64,000 nucleotides of DNA. Source: Crocodylus rhombifer (lineage: Eukaryota > Chordata > Crocodylia > Crocodylidae). Shown in pieces: positions 32,505 to 43,530 of this stretch. Each line of letters opens with the position of its first letter. The first letter of the stretch is position 1. Location: NCBI GenBank assembly GCA_038503035.1, contig JAVSML010021635.1, forward strand, positions 62,001 to 126,000, read 5' to 3'. The notes under the pieces are model-generated. The model saw nothing but the letters and a program-made list of their open reading frames with translations, did no database searches and was not told the origin of the DNA. The position numbers and the translations under genes are program-made.

Positions 32505-33535
32505 ATTCATAGATTCATAGATTGTAAGGCCGGAAGAGACCCTGGAGGATCATCAGGTCCAGCCCCCTACACCAAGAAAGAAAGATAACTGAGGGTCAGG
32601 TGACCCCAGCAAGGTGACTGCCTAGTTTCCTCTTGAAGATTTCCAGGGTAGGTGATTGCATCACCTCTGGAGGGAGCTTAATCCACACCCTGGACACCCT
32701 GACTGTGAAGAAGTTTTTCCTAATGTTGAGCCTGAATTGGTCTTCCAGGAGTTTGTGGCCATTACTCCTAGGTTTCCCCTCACATGCCCTGGTGAACAGT
32801 TGTTCACCAAGCCCTTGATGTACTCCCCTAGAGTAGCTATAAGCTGCTAGCAGGTCCCCTCTCAACCTTCTTTTCTTCAGGCTGAAGAGTCCCAGATCCC
32901 TCGGCCTTTCCTCATATGCCTTGTCGTGTAAGACTTTAATCATACAGGTAGCTCTGCTTTGGACTCCCTCAAGCTTGTCCACATGCTTGTTAAAGTGTGG
33001 TGCCCAGAAGTAGGCTGAGTACTCCAGCTGCAGTCTCACCAGTGCTGAGTAAAGTGAAAGAATCACCTCTTTGGTTTTGCTGGACATGCATGGATAGATG
33101 CATGGCAGAGTATTATTTCCTCTACTGGCTACAGCATTGTACTGCCGGCTCATATACATACTGTGGTCTATTATTACCCCCCAGGTCCCTTTCATTCATG
33201 GTGCTAGTCAGTTCGGTGCCACCAAGCCTGTAGGTGTGTTGGGGGTTGCTTGTCCCAGGGTGGAGCATTTTACATTTCTCAATGTTGAACTTCATCAGAT
33301 TCTGATCAGCCCAACTTGCTAGCCTGTCTAGGTCTGCCTGTATCTGTAAACTATCTTCAAGTGTGACCACGCTTCCCCACAACTTGGTGTTGACGGCGAA
33401 CTTGGCCAGTGATCTCTTCACACCGACATTCAAATCATTAATAAAGATGTGGAAAAGTACTAGACGAAGCACCAACCCCTGCAGGACACTGCTGCCCATG
33501 TCTCTCCAGGATGACACAGATCTTATGTTTTTAGA
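32505..33535 (-). mobile_element. CR1 LINE, RT C-terminal half, 5'-truncated
   Basis: This is the longest CR1 copy here. On the minus strand a 199-codon open frame gives ALVRLQLEYSAYFWAPHF, GVQSRATCMIKVLHDK, GLFSLKKRRLRGDLLAAYSY and NGHKLLEDQFRLNIRKNFF. Upstream in another frame are FHIFINDLNVG and SLAKFAVNTKLWG. The latter corresponds to the CR1 catalytic FADDTKLGG box, in which both aspartates are replaced here, so the copy is catalytically dead. The tail at 32505 reads 'attcatagattcatagatt'. Confidence 0.95.
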
Positions 33536-33542
33536 CAAATAA

Positions 33543-34010
33543 GGTGCATCCAGACAAGTGCACCCATGTGCTTCCCTGGAGACAAATAGCAGCGACACAT
33601 AGTTGTGCCACTGCTACTGGTCCCCAAGGAACGCTGGTCCACACACATTGTGGCACACAGCAGGTTGCCCCCAGTGGAGTAGGGGAGGGTGGGGACAGCA
33701 CCGAGGCTAGCCCTAGAAGCCATACCTGGGGTCCTAGGCACCTCCCAGAGCTGTAGCAATGGTAATCTGGCAGTAGAGAGCCTGGCTGGCAGCCAGAGCA
33801 TGGCTCTGGCCAGCCAGGTTCCAGTTTTGGGGGGCACACATTGCTGCCATTGTGTGCTGTCCCATTTTTTCTAGCACAGTTTTTTCTGACACTGGGATCT
33901 CCAGGTTAGCAGTGCAGGGAACACCTGCTTGTGCGGCATGTACTGTGGGTAGCATCATAGATGGGTGTGCGGCGCCTCATACCGCATGTCCATGTGTGTC
34001 TAGACTTTCC
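33543..34010 (+). mobile_element. MITE related to the one at 12483
   Basis: The left end 'ggtgcatccagacaagtg' and right end (reverse complement 'ggaaagtctagacacaca') are imperfect inverted repeats. The block 'cttccctggagacaaatagc' matches 12.6 kb. The GC-rich interior carries open frames on both strands without recognisable domains. Flanks are TAA and CAT, so the duplication is not intact. Confidence 0.5.
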
Positions 34011-35189
34011 CATATACTTTTGCAAAATATTCAGTGTCAGGTCAACCAAAACTATTAACTCAACAGCTGAATTCAGTAGTTGTTGGAGAAAAAGATCAAC
34101 AAAAATTTTGCTTCAACATTTCACTATTTCAGTATGAAATAAAAATTAATTTTGAAAATTGCCTAACAAGGCTGTTTTGGGGTTTTTTTTAAAAAAAGGA
34201 AACATTCCATCTCTTTTTAAAGAAAAAGATACACTTGACCCATATTCTCTTTACTTTTGGGGATGAGGAGGGTGTAGGCAGTTCTATCACAAAGAAAACT
34301 GAAAAAAATAGTTTTTGGGACACAGATTAAAACTTTTTTTACTCTTAGTTCAGTAAGCAAACCAAAAAAATTATTTATATACATAGCTATAACTATGGCA
34401 TATTAATTAATTATTCTCTAAAGATAAGTGACAAATAAAAAGTTGAAGGGATATGCTAAGGTTATGCATGAATATTTCCACTTCATGCATGCTTTTAGTA
34501 GTTCCCCAATCACTAATATATTTGTGCAAGGAATGACCAAAAAATTATATTTTCAATTGTTTCCCCATTTAATGTTGTTCTTATATTTTATCTTAATTAA
34601 ATACAATAGAAACAAAGTAATGAGTAGGAGCTATATAATAGATTTTTAAAGTTTGAAAATTCTCAGGTCAGCAAAGAATCAATCAATACAAATCTGCAAC
34701 ACTAAACCACAAAATATATTTTGTTCACTTGTTTCAACTTCTATAGTATTTTAACTGCTCAAGTTGTTCCTTCATAGGAATATACTCTTGTAGATATATT
34801 TTTCTCAGAAGTAACTTAAGGAAGCCTTTGTAATATCAGCTCTTCCCTTGGAAGTATGGGCCTCCTTTATGTCTCTCATAGGAAAATTCACACGACAGGC
34901 CCAAAGGTAGGAAGTCTCAGCCAAATTCCCCTCGTGATATCCCTCCTGAGAACCAGGAAAACAGGGTTTTCTCTCAGATACAATTTACAGGTTCATCTTA
35001 TCACCCTTAACAACTACCCAAGAGCAGATTATGTACCTCTGTACTGTTTGTAGATAATTCTCGTTCCTGCTTCCCGACAGCAGGACCTCCTCAATCTGTC
35101 TCTATCCAAGTATGTATATGGCCCTTTTTACCTTAGTACCTGAACAGCTGACTCTGGAATCCATTTCAAATTTGGCTTTCTGCAGTGAT
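34011..35189. other. Unique AT-rich DNA, no gene seen
   Basis: Includes a T8A7-like palindromic run near 34183 and long AT-rich parts from 34320 to 34660. No repeat family or gene is identified. Confidence 0.55.
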
Positions 35190-36024
35190 AGTTGTGGCTG
35201 TAATAGAGATTGTAACTATGTTAAGAGGAAATCAGGATAGAGATATACCTTAAACGCTAGCTAAATAAGACATGCATAATCTTTTGTGAGCAAGAGCTCA
35301 CTTTATCAGATGTGAAGAAAGGCGATGCACAGAGCAGTCTATCCAATAGAGAGATCAATTTAAATACAAAAAACAGAGAAGGGAGGGAAGTGGGGAGGAG
35401 GGGGAGAAGGCAGTGAAGAGAGAGTCAAAAAATATGAGATCCCTTTGCTACTGTGGATTTATTCTTTGTTTGCCTCTCTCAGCACTGTTGCCTCTCCTCC
35501 CCCCCCCATCTTCTGCTTTCAAACAGAAGGCAGAGTAGAGATGCATCTTATAGGATAACTAAATTAGAGATGCATAAGCTTTTGTGAGCTTGATCTCACT
35601 TCATCAAAAGGGACATGCACAGACCAGTCTGTCAAAGAGAGAGAGTGGTTTGAATACAAAAGACAGGGAAGGGAAACTGTGGGGAGAGGCAAAATCTAAC
35701 CAGGTAATGAGATAAGAATCCATAGTCTCTGTTTAGATCATACTTAACACAATCCAGTCTGCAGATGATTTCTCACTCAATGTCATGTTCAAATTCATTC
35801 AGGTCTTGCTGTCTAAGAACAGCTGCTCTGAGGTCAGTGATGAAATGTTCAGGGAGGCTGAAGTGTTTTGCCACAGGCCTTTGTGTCTTCCTGGAACTCA
35901 TGGCAGATCAGTGTTCATTCATTCATAAATATATGGATCACCCTGTCTGTCCAACGTAGATAGCCACTGTAAGCAAGTGATAACATAAATGATATTGATT
36001 GAGGTGCAGGTGAATGAACCTCAG
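35190..36024 (-). mobile_element. Penelope-like element remnant with two tandem tail modules
   Basis: On the minus strand, 36020-35760 encodes AIYVGQTG (GIY-YIG-like endonuclease motif region), then RPVAKHFSLPEHFITDLRAA, which fits the C-terminal endonuclease domain of Penelope-like retroelements. Stops interrupt it. Two copies of a tail module follow: one near 35735-35505 and one near 35462-35190, each with 'gatgaagtgag..c..gctcacaaaagcttatgca'-type text. Tandem terminal modules are a known habit of Penelope-like elements. The N-terminal reverse transcriptase is absent. The family assignment is from motif memory. Confidence 0.6.
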
Positions 36025-36517
36025 GGCTAAGTACAGACAGTCAAAAAGCCCAGGCCTGAATTGATTTGATCTTCACAGGTTAGTCTAAGCTGCATATATT
36101 GAACCAATAAGCAAGTGAACAGACACTCACTTTTGATTCTGGAAATGAAACTGGGTGCCTGCAGTGGCCCAGGCCAGAATCTGGGGGGCACTAAAGCATG
36201 CCTCCCTTCTTGGCTGGAGCAGACAGCCTGGGCTAAGGCTAGCCTGCACACCCTCTGAGGGGACGTTTTCAGGGGAGCTGCAAAGCATCCTGGGATGCTA
36301 GAGGAAGTGGGAGTTAACTTGAATCTGAAGGGGATCTGGGACAGAAGTTCAATAAACCAAATTAACCTAAATCAGTTAAGTCTGATAGTAAACAGGTAAA
36401 TCTTAAACAGGTTTCAGCCATTTTGAAAGCAGTTTATGTGCACTTAACTTCTGTTGTGTGACAGGATTGAACCAGTTCCTGATCACTTACCCAATTAATG
36501 TGTAATTTTTGTCCCTC
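36025..36517 (+). mobile_element. Chompy-like PIF/Harbinger-type MITE
   Basis: It starts 'ggctaagtacagacagtc' and ends near 'tttttgtccct', with subterminal blocks shared with 6842-7619 ('ggttagtctaa', 'cagttaagtctgata', 'cagccattttgaaa', 'cctgatcactta'). The interior is shorter (493 bp in all). It abuts the Penelope-like remnant on the left. The right terminus is decayed and no certain TSD is seen. Confidence 0.7.
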
Positions 36518-36529
36518 CAAGAGCTGCTT

Positions 36530-36775
36530 TAATTAAAGCGCCCGCAGCGTCATATGTATTCAGCATCCCATGCAAAAAGGAGTGGTAGGGGCGCTTCAAC
36601 AAGCTTTAGTTAAAGTGCCCCACTGCCATTTTGAAGAATGGGGATGCTGAATAGATGTGACACAGAGGCTGCCAGAGTGCATTTAATAGCAGGCTCCAGC
36701 AGACTTGATTATTCAAGTCTGCTCTGACGTGTGCTGATTAGCAGACGTCAGAGCAGGCATCCAGCATGTATAGCT
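36530..36775. repeat. Cluster of inverted repeats
   Basis: Arms at about 36543-36570 and 36644-36678 are inverted copies ('gtattcagcatccc' versus 'ggggatgctgaat'). They are followed by two perfect hairpins: 36698-36708 with 36713-36723 (11 bp, 4-nt loop) and 36720-36730 with 36745-36755 (11 bp, 14-nt loop that itself contains gct/agc pairing). This looks like a foldback-type DNA element, but its outer ends could not be placed. Confidence 0.6.
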
Positions 36776-36885
36776 TCCTAAACCTTATGCATCTCTGATT
36801 TAATTAATCTACAAGGTGAGTCTCACTCTCTACTCTGTCTTCTGCCTGACTGAAGACTAGCATGGCTAACTACTTCTCTATGTCA
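36776..36885 (+). mobile_element. Penelope-like tail fragment
   Basis: Reads 'cttatgcatctctgatttaa', 'ctactctgtcttctgcctga' and 'ctagcatggctaactac', the same tail type that the Penelope-like remnant at 35.2-36.0 kb shows on the minus strand. Here it is on the plus strand, so it is a separate insertion or part of a rearranged one. Confidence 0.55.
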
Positions 36886-38263
36886 TGAGGATTCTGCAAG
36901 GTCATCTCATTCACTGAAGTTTCCTTCTCCCACACCAGTCTCAACACCTTCAGATAGCCCACTCTGGAACCAAAGGTGGTAGGTAGTATCACCACAGGTG
37001 TGATTATGCTCTCTTCTTTCTATAAAAGATGGGTGGGAGCTCCACTTTATTGTATATGCACAAAGTTGTAGCTCAATGAAGTGAGAATTAGCAAGGCCCT
37101 GAATCTGTGAGTGAATGGAGAGACGGAGCATATATGAAATAAATATAGCATAATTTCCTTCTGTCGAACATTAGCAAGAAAATAGTATGTAAATAACACT
37201 GGTTTTCTGAAATTTCATTTGCTGTATGTGGAAATTATATAAATCTGTACTAATAAAAATAAAACACTACAAAGAAGGTCCCTTTACTTTCAAATTTCAA
37301 ACCCCTACCAAATATCTACAGCTCATTTGCAAAATAAACAGTGACCTTCCAATATACCTCCCTTATGTCTCCCCAGGTACTGATAAAATTACAGCAATTC
37401 TGCTTAATTACAATGCTCAGTTCTAAAAAATGTTTATTCTGGATCATTTATGTACGCCCCTTCTTCTGACCAGGTATGTGAGTAAGGGCTAGAGTAAGAG
37501 TAACCATAAAACTCTCAAAATCTTCCCATCAAAACATGAGTAAACTGGCCTCTTTTAGGGCCCTAACCTTAAAATCTTCCCTGAAGACATGGAAGAGGTG
37601 GGGGGTTTTGGGAAAAGGGGCCTCTTTGTAAAACTTAATATTTAGATTGAACAGAAAATAAAAATAGCTCTAATTAAGGTCTAATGGCCCCTTGCTGTCC
37701 CTAGGAGAATTGTTTCAATTACATTGTGACCATTGCATATCAATAGCAGGAACCTCTAATAACTCCAATAAACTGTTTCCTTTGTTCCCTTTGTTAAACT
37801 GTTTGGTTTGAAGTTATAAATTAATCAGGACTGGCAACATCAACTGTCAGCCTAAGCTTCTGAGACCATTATCAGGGAAGCATATAGTTTAGAATTGTAT
37901 AAAGTCCATTTCCACTACCACACACTTACCTCTTCAGAGTACATTCTCCTGTTTTGCCTGTTGTTCCAAATGTTCACACTCAAAGAAAAGGCAGAATTAA
38001 GAGATTAGCAACTTCAAATCCATGTTAAATATGATATCTCAGTCATGTTGCTCTGACTCTGAATCCAGAGCCTGAACATAAAGCTGGCCTTAATTTGGGC
38101 TTTTAAAGTGAGCTATTTATTAAAATGTTGCATATCACAAAGAGTGAAACTTTAAATAAATAGGGTTATGTAAAAAAATGAACTGATAGGACCTTACCGA
38201 TATCTTATTCAGAATGTTTAGCTTTCTAAACTGGTCTAGCCAACTAGGGCTTGAGGTCTAATA
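36886..38263. other. Unique DNA, no gene seen
   Basis: No repeat family or supported exon. 37680-37850 is relatively complex, unique-looking sequence, flagged as a possible conserved non-coding element. Confidence 0.5.
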
Positions 38264-38493
38264 CAGTAATCATCATCAACCAGAGTACTGGGGCACCCTG
38301 GGGTACTGCCAGAAACTTTGAGGGGTGCTGTGAGGTGTGAGGAGAGGAGCAGATAAACACAGGCTTTTCCTGCCAAATAATCCCCTATCCTACTGCCCAC
38401 CCCATCTGCAAGGTGGCAAGCACTATTACATACAAATTAGTTTTTGAAATTGGATGCCATTCAGTTTAAGTTATAGAGAGGTAACTTGAGAAA
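38264..38493 (+). mobile_element. hAT MITE (family B), right end missing
   Basis: Starts 'cagtaatcatcatcaacca' and contains 'ggggcaccctggggt', 'gaggggtgctgtgag' and 'attagtttttgaaattggat', all shared with the complete copy at 47707-48014. The right terminus has decayed or been lost after about 38493. Non-coding. Confidence 0.7.
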
Positions 38494-39830
38494 GCTAGAT
38501 TTTGTTTTATGAATCTGAATAAGAGATATACATTTAATTATAATGACTACAGGATTAATGATGCAATATGTTTTGACTAGATCAACTATTTTTTGCCTAG
38601 TTTGTTGTGGTTTTTTAAACTTTATATATAATCTGGCAAATTAATGCTCATTCTAATGTGTTATATTTGTTTTGGCTTTGATTTTAAACTGAGTAATTAG
38701 TGCTAGCCTCTACCATATTAGTAAAGCATCTAGTCTCTCTGTAACTGAAGAAAACTGTGTGTTGTTGTAATGGGACCCATACCCTATTACTTGAGAAGAG
38801 AGCCAGGGAGCAACTGCCTAGCCCCAGGTCCCTGGAGAGACTAGCAAAGGTAAAAAGTCCTTTACTATGGCTGCTCACCCCCGGTACAGGCAGCACAATC
38901 AAGCCAGTGATTGACAGGGGCAGAAGTGGTAGATCAGGTGACCCAGAGAGGTGGTAGCAGGCTTCAAAAGACCAAGACCACAGCTGTGAAGGAAGACTGG
39001 CTCTGACTTGTCAGAATGAAGGAGTTCCAGGCCATGGGAGGGCTGCAAAGAATCCCAGCAGCACCCAACACTGAAGCTAAATTTTTGGGGTTATATCTTT
39101 ATTTGTCACCATGGTGTGAAAGCCCCAAGTTAGGGGAAAGGATTTTACTTTGGAAGCAGTAGTAGCTTAGATCTGTTTTGATGCTTAAAACCAGAAGACT
39201 GGACTGTGGATATAGGGAGGAGGAGGCCTCTGAGATGGGTGCCTGGGACACCTCAAGTCCTGAAGTTTTCAATAAGGGGGTAGGCAGCATAAAAGGGCTA
39301 AGTCAAGAGGGCCAAGGCTAGCCAAGAGCCTTGAGAGGTTTGGAGGCCATAGGTAGTGCCTGGTGGGGGAACATTGCTATCAAGTGAAGACTGCAGCACA
39401 CAGCAAAAGGGAGAGGGGCTGAGGAGCCCAAAGCCCATGAGGGCATGATGGGGGCTGAGGCGCCCAAGAACCTAAGGTCCTGTGACAGTGAATCTCTGGT
39501 AGGGGGGCCCAGTCAGAGCCAAGTGGGCCAACGCCAGGGATCCAAAGCCCAGACAAGGAAGTAGGACTTAAAGCAAAATCCCCTTGACCTCTAGAGGCAG
39601 CCTCCTACTCCAATTATAACATCCAGGTGTGGCGGGAAAGACAACAGGGTAGGAACATGAGAGGCCAAAAGGGACAAGTAAGGTGGGATCCAGGTATCTG
39701 CTAAGGGGTGACTTGGCTGTCCCAGGGCCTGATTTGCTGCAGTTATGTTGTATGTGCCACACCAACTGCACCCCTTTTCAAAATCCTAGATCATCTGTCC
39801 AGGGTTACATCTCCCAACCCCTGAGTAAAC
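38494..39830. other. GC- and purine-rich gene-free block
   Basis: From about 38760 to 39790 the sequence is clearly richer in G and A on the plus strand than its surroundings ('gggagaggggctgaggagcc', 'ggcatgatgggggctgagg'), with no reading frame above about 75 codons. It ends near 'agggttacatctcccaaccc' and 'ctgagtaaactgag'. It may be an untranslated or terminal part of a retroelement, but no terminal repeat was found. Confidence 0.35.
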
Positions 39831-41469
39831 TGAGATGAAGGCAGGTATAAGTCATTTCTCCCCTTACCTAGCAAATATAAAAAATGGTGAAAAATTTAGC
39901 CCTAGTGCCCTTGCCACTGTTCTATATGTGATTGTTACCAATGCAACTTCCAGTGAAGTCTTTAATTTTTCTGAACCTGATACACCTAGTGAGGTAATCT
40001 TCCTCATGGAGCATTGGTATATTTCAACTGTGAGCCAGTCACTCATCTTTTGACCATGTAATGCTCCTGAGCACAACTTTCATCCGCAATGTTGATTTAC
40101 AGATAATTCAAGCACTCTGAAGCCCATTTTCTTTCAGCAGAAATGAATAACCAGCTGTTGGAATCAGTAAGGCAACTTACCATGGGTACATGCATTAACA
40201 GTGTAACAGTCATTTATACACAAAAATAACTCTGCCTTCTTGCGATACATTCGCAGGATAAATGATTTAGCTCCCACAGAGTAAGTATGAAATTAATAAA
40301 ATTTCTTACCTGTCTCAGGACTTCTAAAATTAAAACCTGCAGAATTCAGAGCAGGAAGTGAAAATGCTACTTCATTGTAAACACTTTAACATAATGTATA
40401 TGAGAAACTAGAGCAAATGAGACAAATTTATCCCTGCTGCAATTTCACTGCCGCTTCATCAGATTGAATGTAATTTGTCCTCACAAAATAGTGAGTTAAA
40501 ATGTGAAAAGAGAAACACGAGTTATATTCTGTTTTCAAGTGTAAAATCATTAGGTCATTAAATGGTGTAATTATTAGAGCTTGTTGAAGAGATTTTATCT
40601 GAATTAAGTCTTTTATGTCATGACACACTGACCTAAAACACCAGATTCACTTTACATTAGTCATATTTGACTCTGAAGGCTCTATGATAAGAATCAGGCT
40701 GAATTTCTGAAATAAAAACTTCCACAAACAGAAAATAAGGCAGGCTCACAGTAGGTAACCACGCCATTACTTAAGAATATATTTGCACATATAATCTACC
40801 TTGTTACCTTATTTGAATATCATCCCTGTAAAGTATGTGCAATTATACCTATTTTACAGAAAGCTGCACTGAAAAAGAAAGAAGATAAAGCTCCTTGGCT
40901 GTTCTGAAGTCAGCTTCCCTAGAATTCAGGGAACTGTTAATGTTATCTACTGAGGCCTCTTGTGGGGCTAGATAGACAAGATTAGGGGAGAAGGGAGGGA
41001 AAAGGAGAGAATGTACCAGAGACTCTGACTCTGTAGCAAGGTAGCTAGAAGGTTACACTCCTTCTGAGTCATCAGGTACAGGCCCAGGTGTTTACAGGCA
41101 ACAATTTCTCCAAAAAGGTTCCCAGGATCATTCTCTCCAACCCTTCTTGCACAACACAACTACAAAGCACTCTATGGGGAAAAAGACCCTGCATCATACC
41201 ACAAGCAAAGAGAAGAGGAGACCAAAAAGCTGCCAAAGGCTCACCTCTGAAAGAGCACAGAATTTGTTAGGTTAAAACATGCTCAGAGGATCCTAGGAAG
41301 AGAATCATAAACAGAAAAAACCATGATCCTTGCCAGTCTGACCTAAGGGAAAGATTCCTTCCTAACCCCAAATCTGGTGATTGGTTTGATGTAGACAAGA
41401 CTCTGCAGTCACATCCTTGGAAGGCTTGTAAGTACCAATAGGAGTACCAGCAAACCCAGCTAAAATCCC
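39831..41469. other. Unique DNA, no gene seen
   Basis: No repeat family recognised. 40380-40640 is flagged as a possible conserved non-coding element. Confidence 0.5.
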
Positions 41470-42130
41470 ACCTTTAGCTCCACACTAGTGAGTAGAAACG
41501 CCTGAGTTCCAGTCCCTGCTGCTAATACTTTGTATTGAGAAGTTATTGGGAGGAAGGTATCAAACCCAGGACGCTCAGTGCCCAGATAAGTATTTTAATC
41601 ACTAATCCAGAGGTTTGGCCCCCTGGGCTGAATTCAGACAATGGGGTTTCTCACAGTCCAGACAATCCAAGGGCTGTGACAGAAGTTGTTGCTCTGCTGA
41701 GTGTTGAAAGTACAAAAAGAGAGATTCACACAAACTTAGGTTTATTGATGCTGAGCACTCCTGTACCTCAGTTCTAGGTGCCCAGTTCAAAGAATGGAAT
41801 TCACACGCCTAATTTAGGCACTTAATTTTCATGTACTCTAAATGGCAAAATTTAGGGATCACCTAAACCACTCAGCTGTAAAAGGATCACCTAAACCACT
41901 CAGTAGGAACTATGGAAGAGAGAGGGGTGCCTAAAAGTCAACCTCTCTGAGGTATCGGTAGGCCTGAGTTAGACACTATAACAGAGTAGTGTACACAGCC
42001 TGAAAACACCACCTACCCTTAGCTGTGTAAGAAAAGAAAAGCTGTGATGGTGGTGTTCTTCTTTTCCCAATAGCCTAGTGCCTAGAGCACTCACCTAGGA
42101 AAAGGGAGCCCTGAGTCTTGCTCCTGCTTC
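41470..42130 (+). repeat. tRNA-like dispersed repeat, decayed copy
   Basis: Contains 'gcctagtgcctagagcactc' (A-box-like) and 'gagccctgagtcttgctcc' (B-box-like) at about 42070-42125, plus text typical of this old repeat ('aatttaggcacttaatttt'). A 20-base string 'ggatcacctaaaccactcag' is repeated directly at 41856 and 41884. Assignment to the same family as 31.0-31.6 kb is likely but not certain. Confidence 0.4.
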
Positions 42131-42152
42131 CAATGCTGTTTATACATTTTAT

Positions 42153-42318
42153 TTCATAGATTTCATAGATTTCATAGACATTAGGGCTGGAAAGGACCTC
42201 GGGAGATCATCGAGTCCAGCCCCCTGCCCAAAGGGCAGGAAGTCAGCTGGGGTCATAGGATCCCAGCAAGATAAGCATCCAATACCTTATTCAATACCTT
42301 TTTAAAAGAAAATGTATA
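42153..42318 (-). mobile_element. CR1 LINE 3' tail
   Basis: Reads, plus strand, 'ttcatagatttcatagattt' then 'gggctggaaaggacctcggg' and 'agatcatcgagtccagccc', the reverse complement of a CR1 terminus, continuing through 'ggggtcataggatcccagca'. It is about 165 bases long, with no RT coding left. Confidence 0.9.
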
Positions 42319-42492
42319 AGCAGTCTCAGAAGCAGGACCTAAAGTTTGCTGGGCTACAGAATCAGGCTAATGGCAGCCCAGTTTCAACAGGGGTGCTCCC
42401 ATTCCAGCCTAGATTATAGTCTGTTAGATAGAGCAGCCTATCTCCAGTTAAAGTAAATGGTGGGTAGAGCCTCCTCCGGTTTACTACTTTTT

Positions 42493-42761
42493 GGGTGTGT
42501 CTACACATGCACTTTACTGCACAATAGACTAATTTACTGTTCAGTAAAGTGTCACCATCTACATGTGTACCAAAATCTGGGTGCAGTAGATTAATTTACT
42601 CCAGCATAAGATAGTCCCATCAGATACAGTCACTATCTGACAGCAGAGTAAATTATTGCACTTAAACACACATGTAGATAGTGATGTTGGGATTAGTTTA
42701 CTCCAGCTCAAATTGTGCCAGAGTTTATTCAGTCACATTAATTTCACATGTAGACGTCCCC
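42493..42761 (+). mobile_element. MITE with 'gtgtctacac' inverted ends
   Basis: The left end 'gggtgtgtctacacatg' pairs with the right end (reverse complement 'ggggacgtctacatgtg'). TTT flanks both sides. The interior repeats 'agtaaatt.a', 'atttactc.ag' and 'catgtagata' motifs in both orientations, so much of the element is internally self-similar. Relatives are at 995-1078 and 3221-3548. Non-coding. Confidence 0.65.
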
Positions 42762-43530
42762 TTTGTGACTTAGTGTTAAGTGTGACATTATGAAATGTTA
42801 CTAAAGTAGGTGCATTAGCATTCTTTCAAGACTGAATCTTTAAGTATCTAAGTGCCTTCAGCAACCTGGCCCTTTGACACTTATATTACATAGGTCCTTT
42901 TGATATTTTATCCCTTCTCTACAAGCACAGTCGTTATGATATTCATTCGTGAAATAACCATTTAATTCTGAAATGATAGTCTGAAAGTAAATTACAAATA
43001 AGATAGGTTTCTCCTGAATGTAAGATAAACCAAATTATAGTTATAGAACTCTACTGCCAAACATCAGACAATAAAATGCTGTTTCTATTTCCTTCACTGT
43101 TTTTTTTCTGCTTTTGCCAAAATAGGTCCCAAAATGTGTAAGGGCTGTGGACTTGGCCTGGTAAGGGTTACTGTGAAGGGATCAGACTGGAACAAATTGC
43201 CAAAGGAGATCAGGTAAATTCAGAGTTGTTTTTAGGAAATACTATAGGCTCTTAAAAAAAACCTTCTTGCAATTAAAATTACTTGTGATGCTGCCACCCA
43301 AAAGGCTCTATCGATAGAAAAAATGAGGGGTGGAAGTATTAATAAAAATCTTAAAACCCTAAAACACTGGCTCAAGCAGAGTTTGGACCCCAAAAGATAA
43401 TGTCAGACAATGTTAGCTTGATTCTACATGTAAGGTATACAGCTACTATGATGATAGGCAGCCTCATAAATGCCTAAGGTAGAGACAAACAGATAGAACT
43501 TTCTTTTTTGTTTGTTTGGGGTTTTGTTCT
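42762..43530. other. Unique DNA, no gene seen
   Basis: No supported gene. 43135-43260 contains 'actggaacaaattgccaaa', faintly reminiscent of CR1 C-terminal coding, but too short to assign. Confidence 0.45.

Noticed and set aside
32596..33195. 199-codon minus-strand frame as a host gene
   Set aside because: Its peptides are CR1 reverse-transcriptase C-terminal blocks and it ends in a CR1 tail.
35505..35735. LTR of an endogenous retrovirus (two similar modules)
   Set aside because: The modules are tandem with no TG...CA ends or primer-binding site, and follow a GIY-YIG-like coding remnant; a Penelope-like origin fits better.
41856..41903. Short direct repeat as a CRISPR-like array
   Set aside because: Only two copies of a 20-base string with an 8-base spacer inside an old vertebrate repeat; this is a small tandem duplication.
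43135..43260. Additional CR1 fragment
   Set aside because: Only one short phrase resembles CR1 coding, and no tail or frame supports it.
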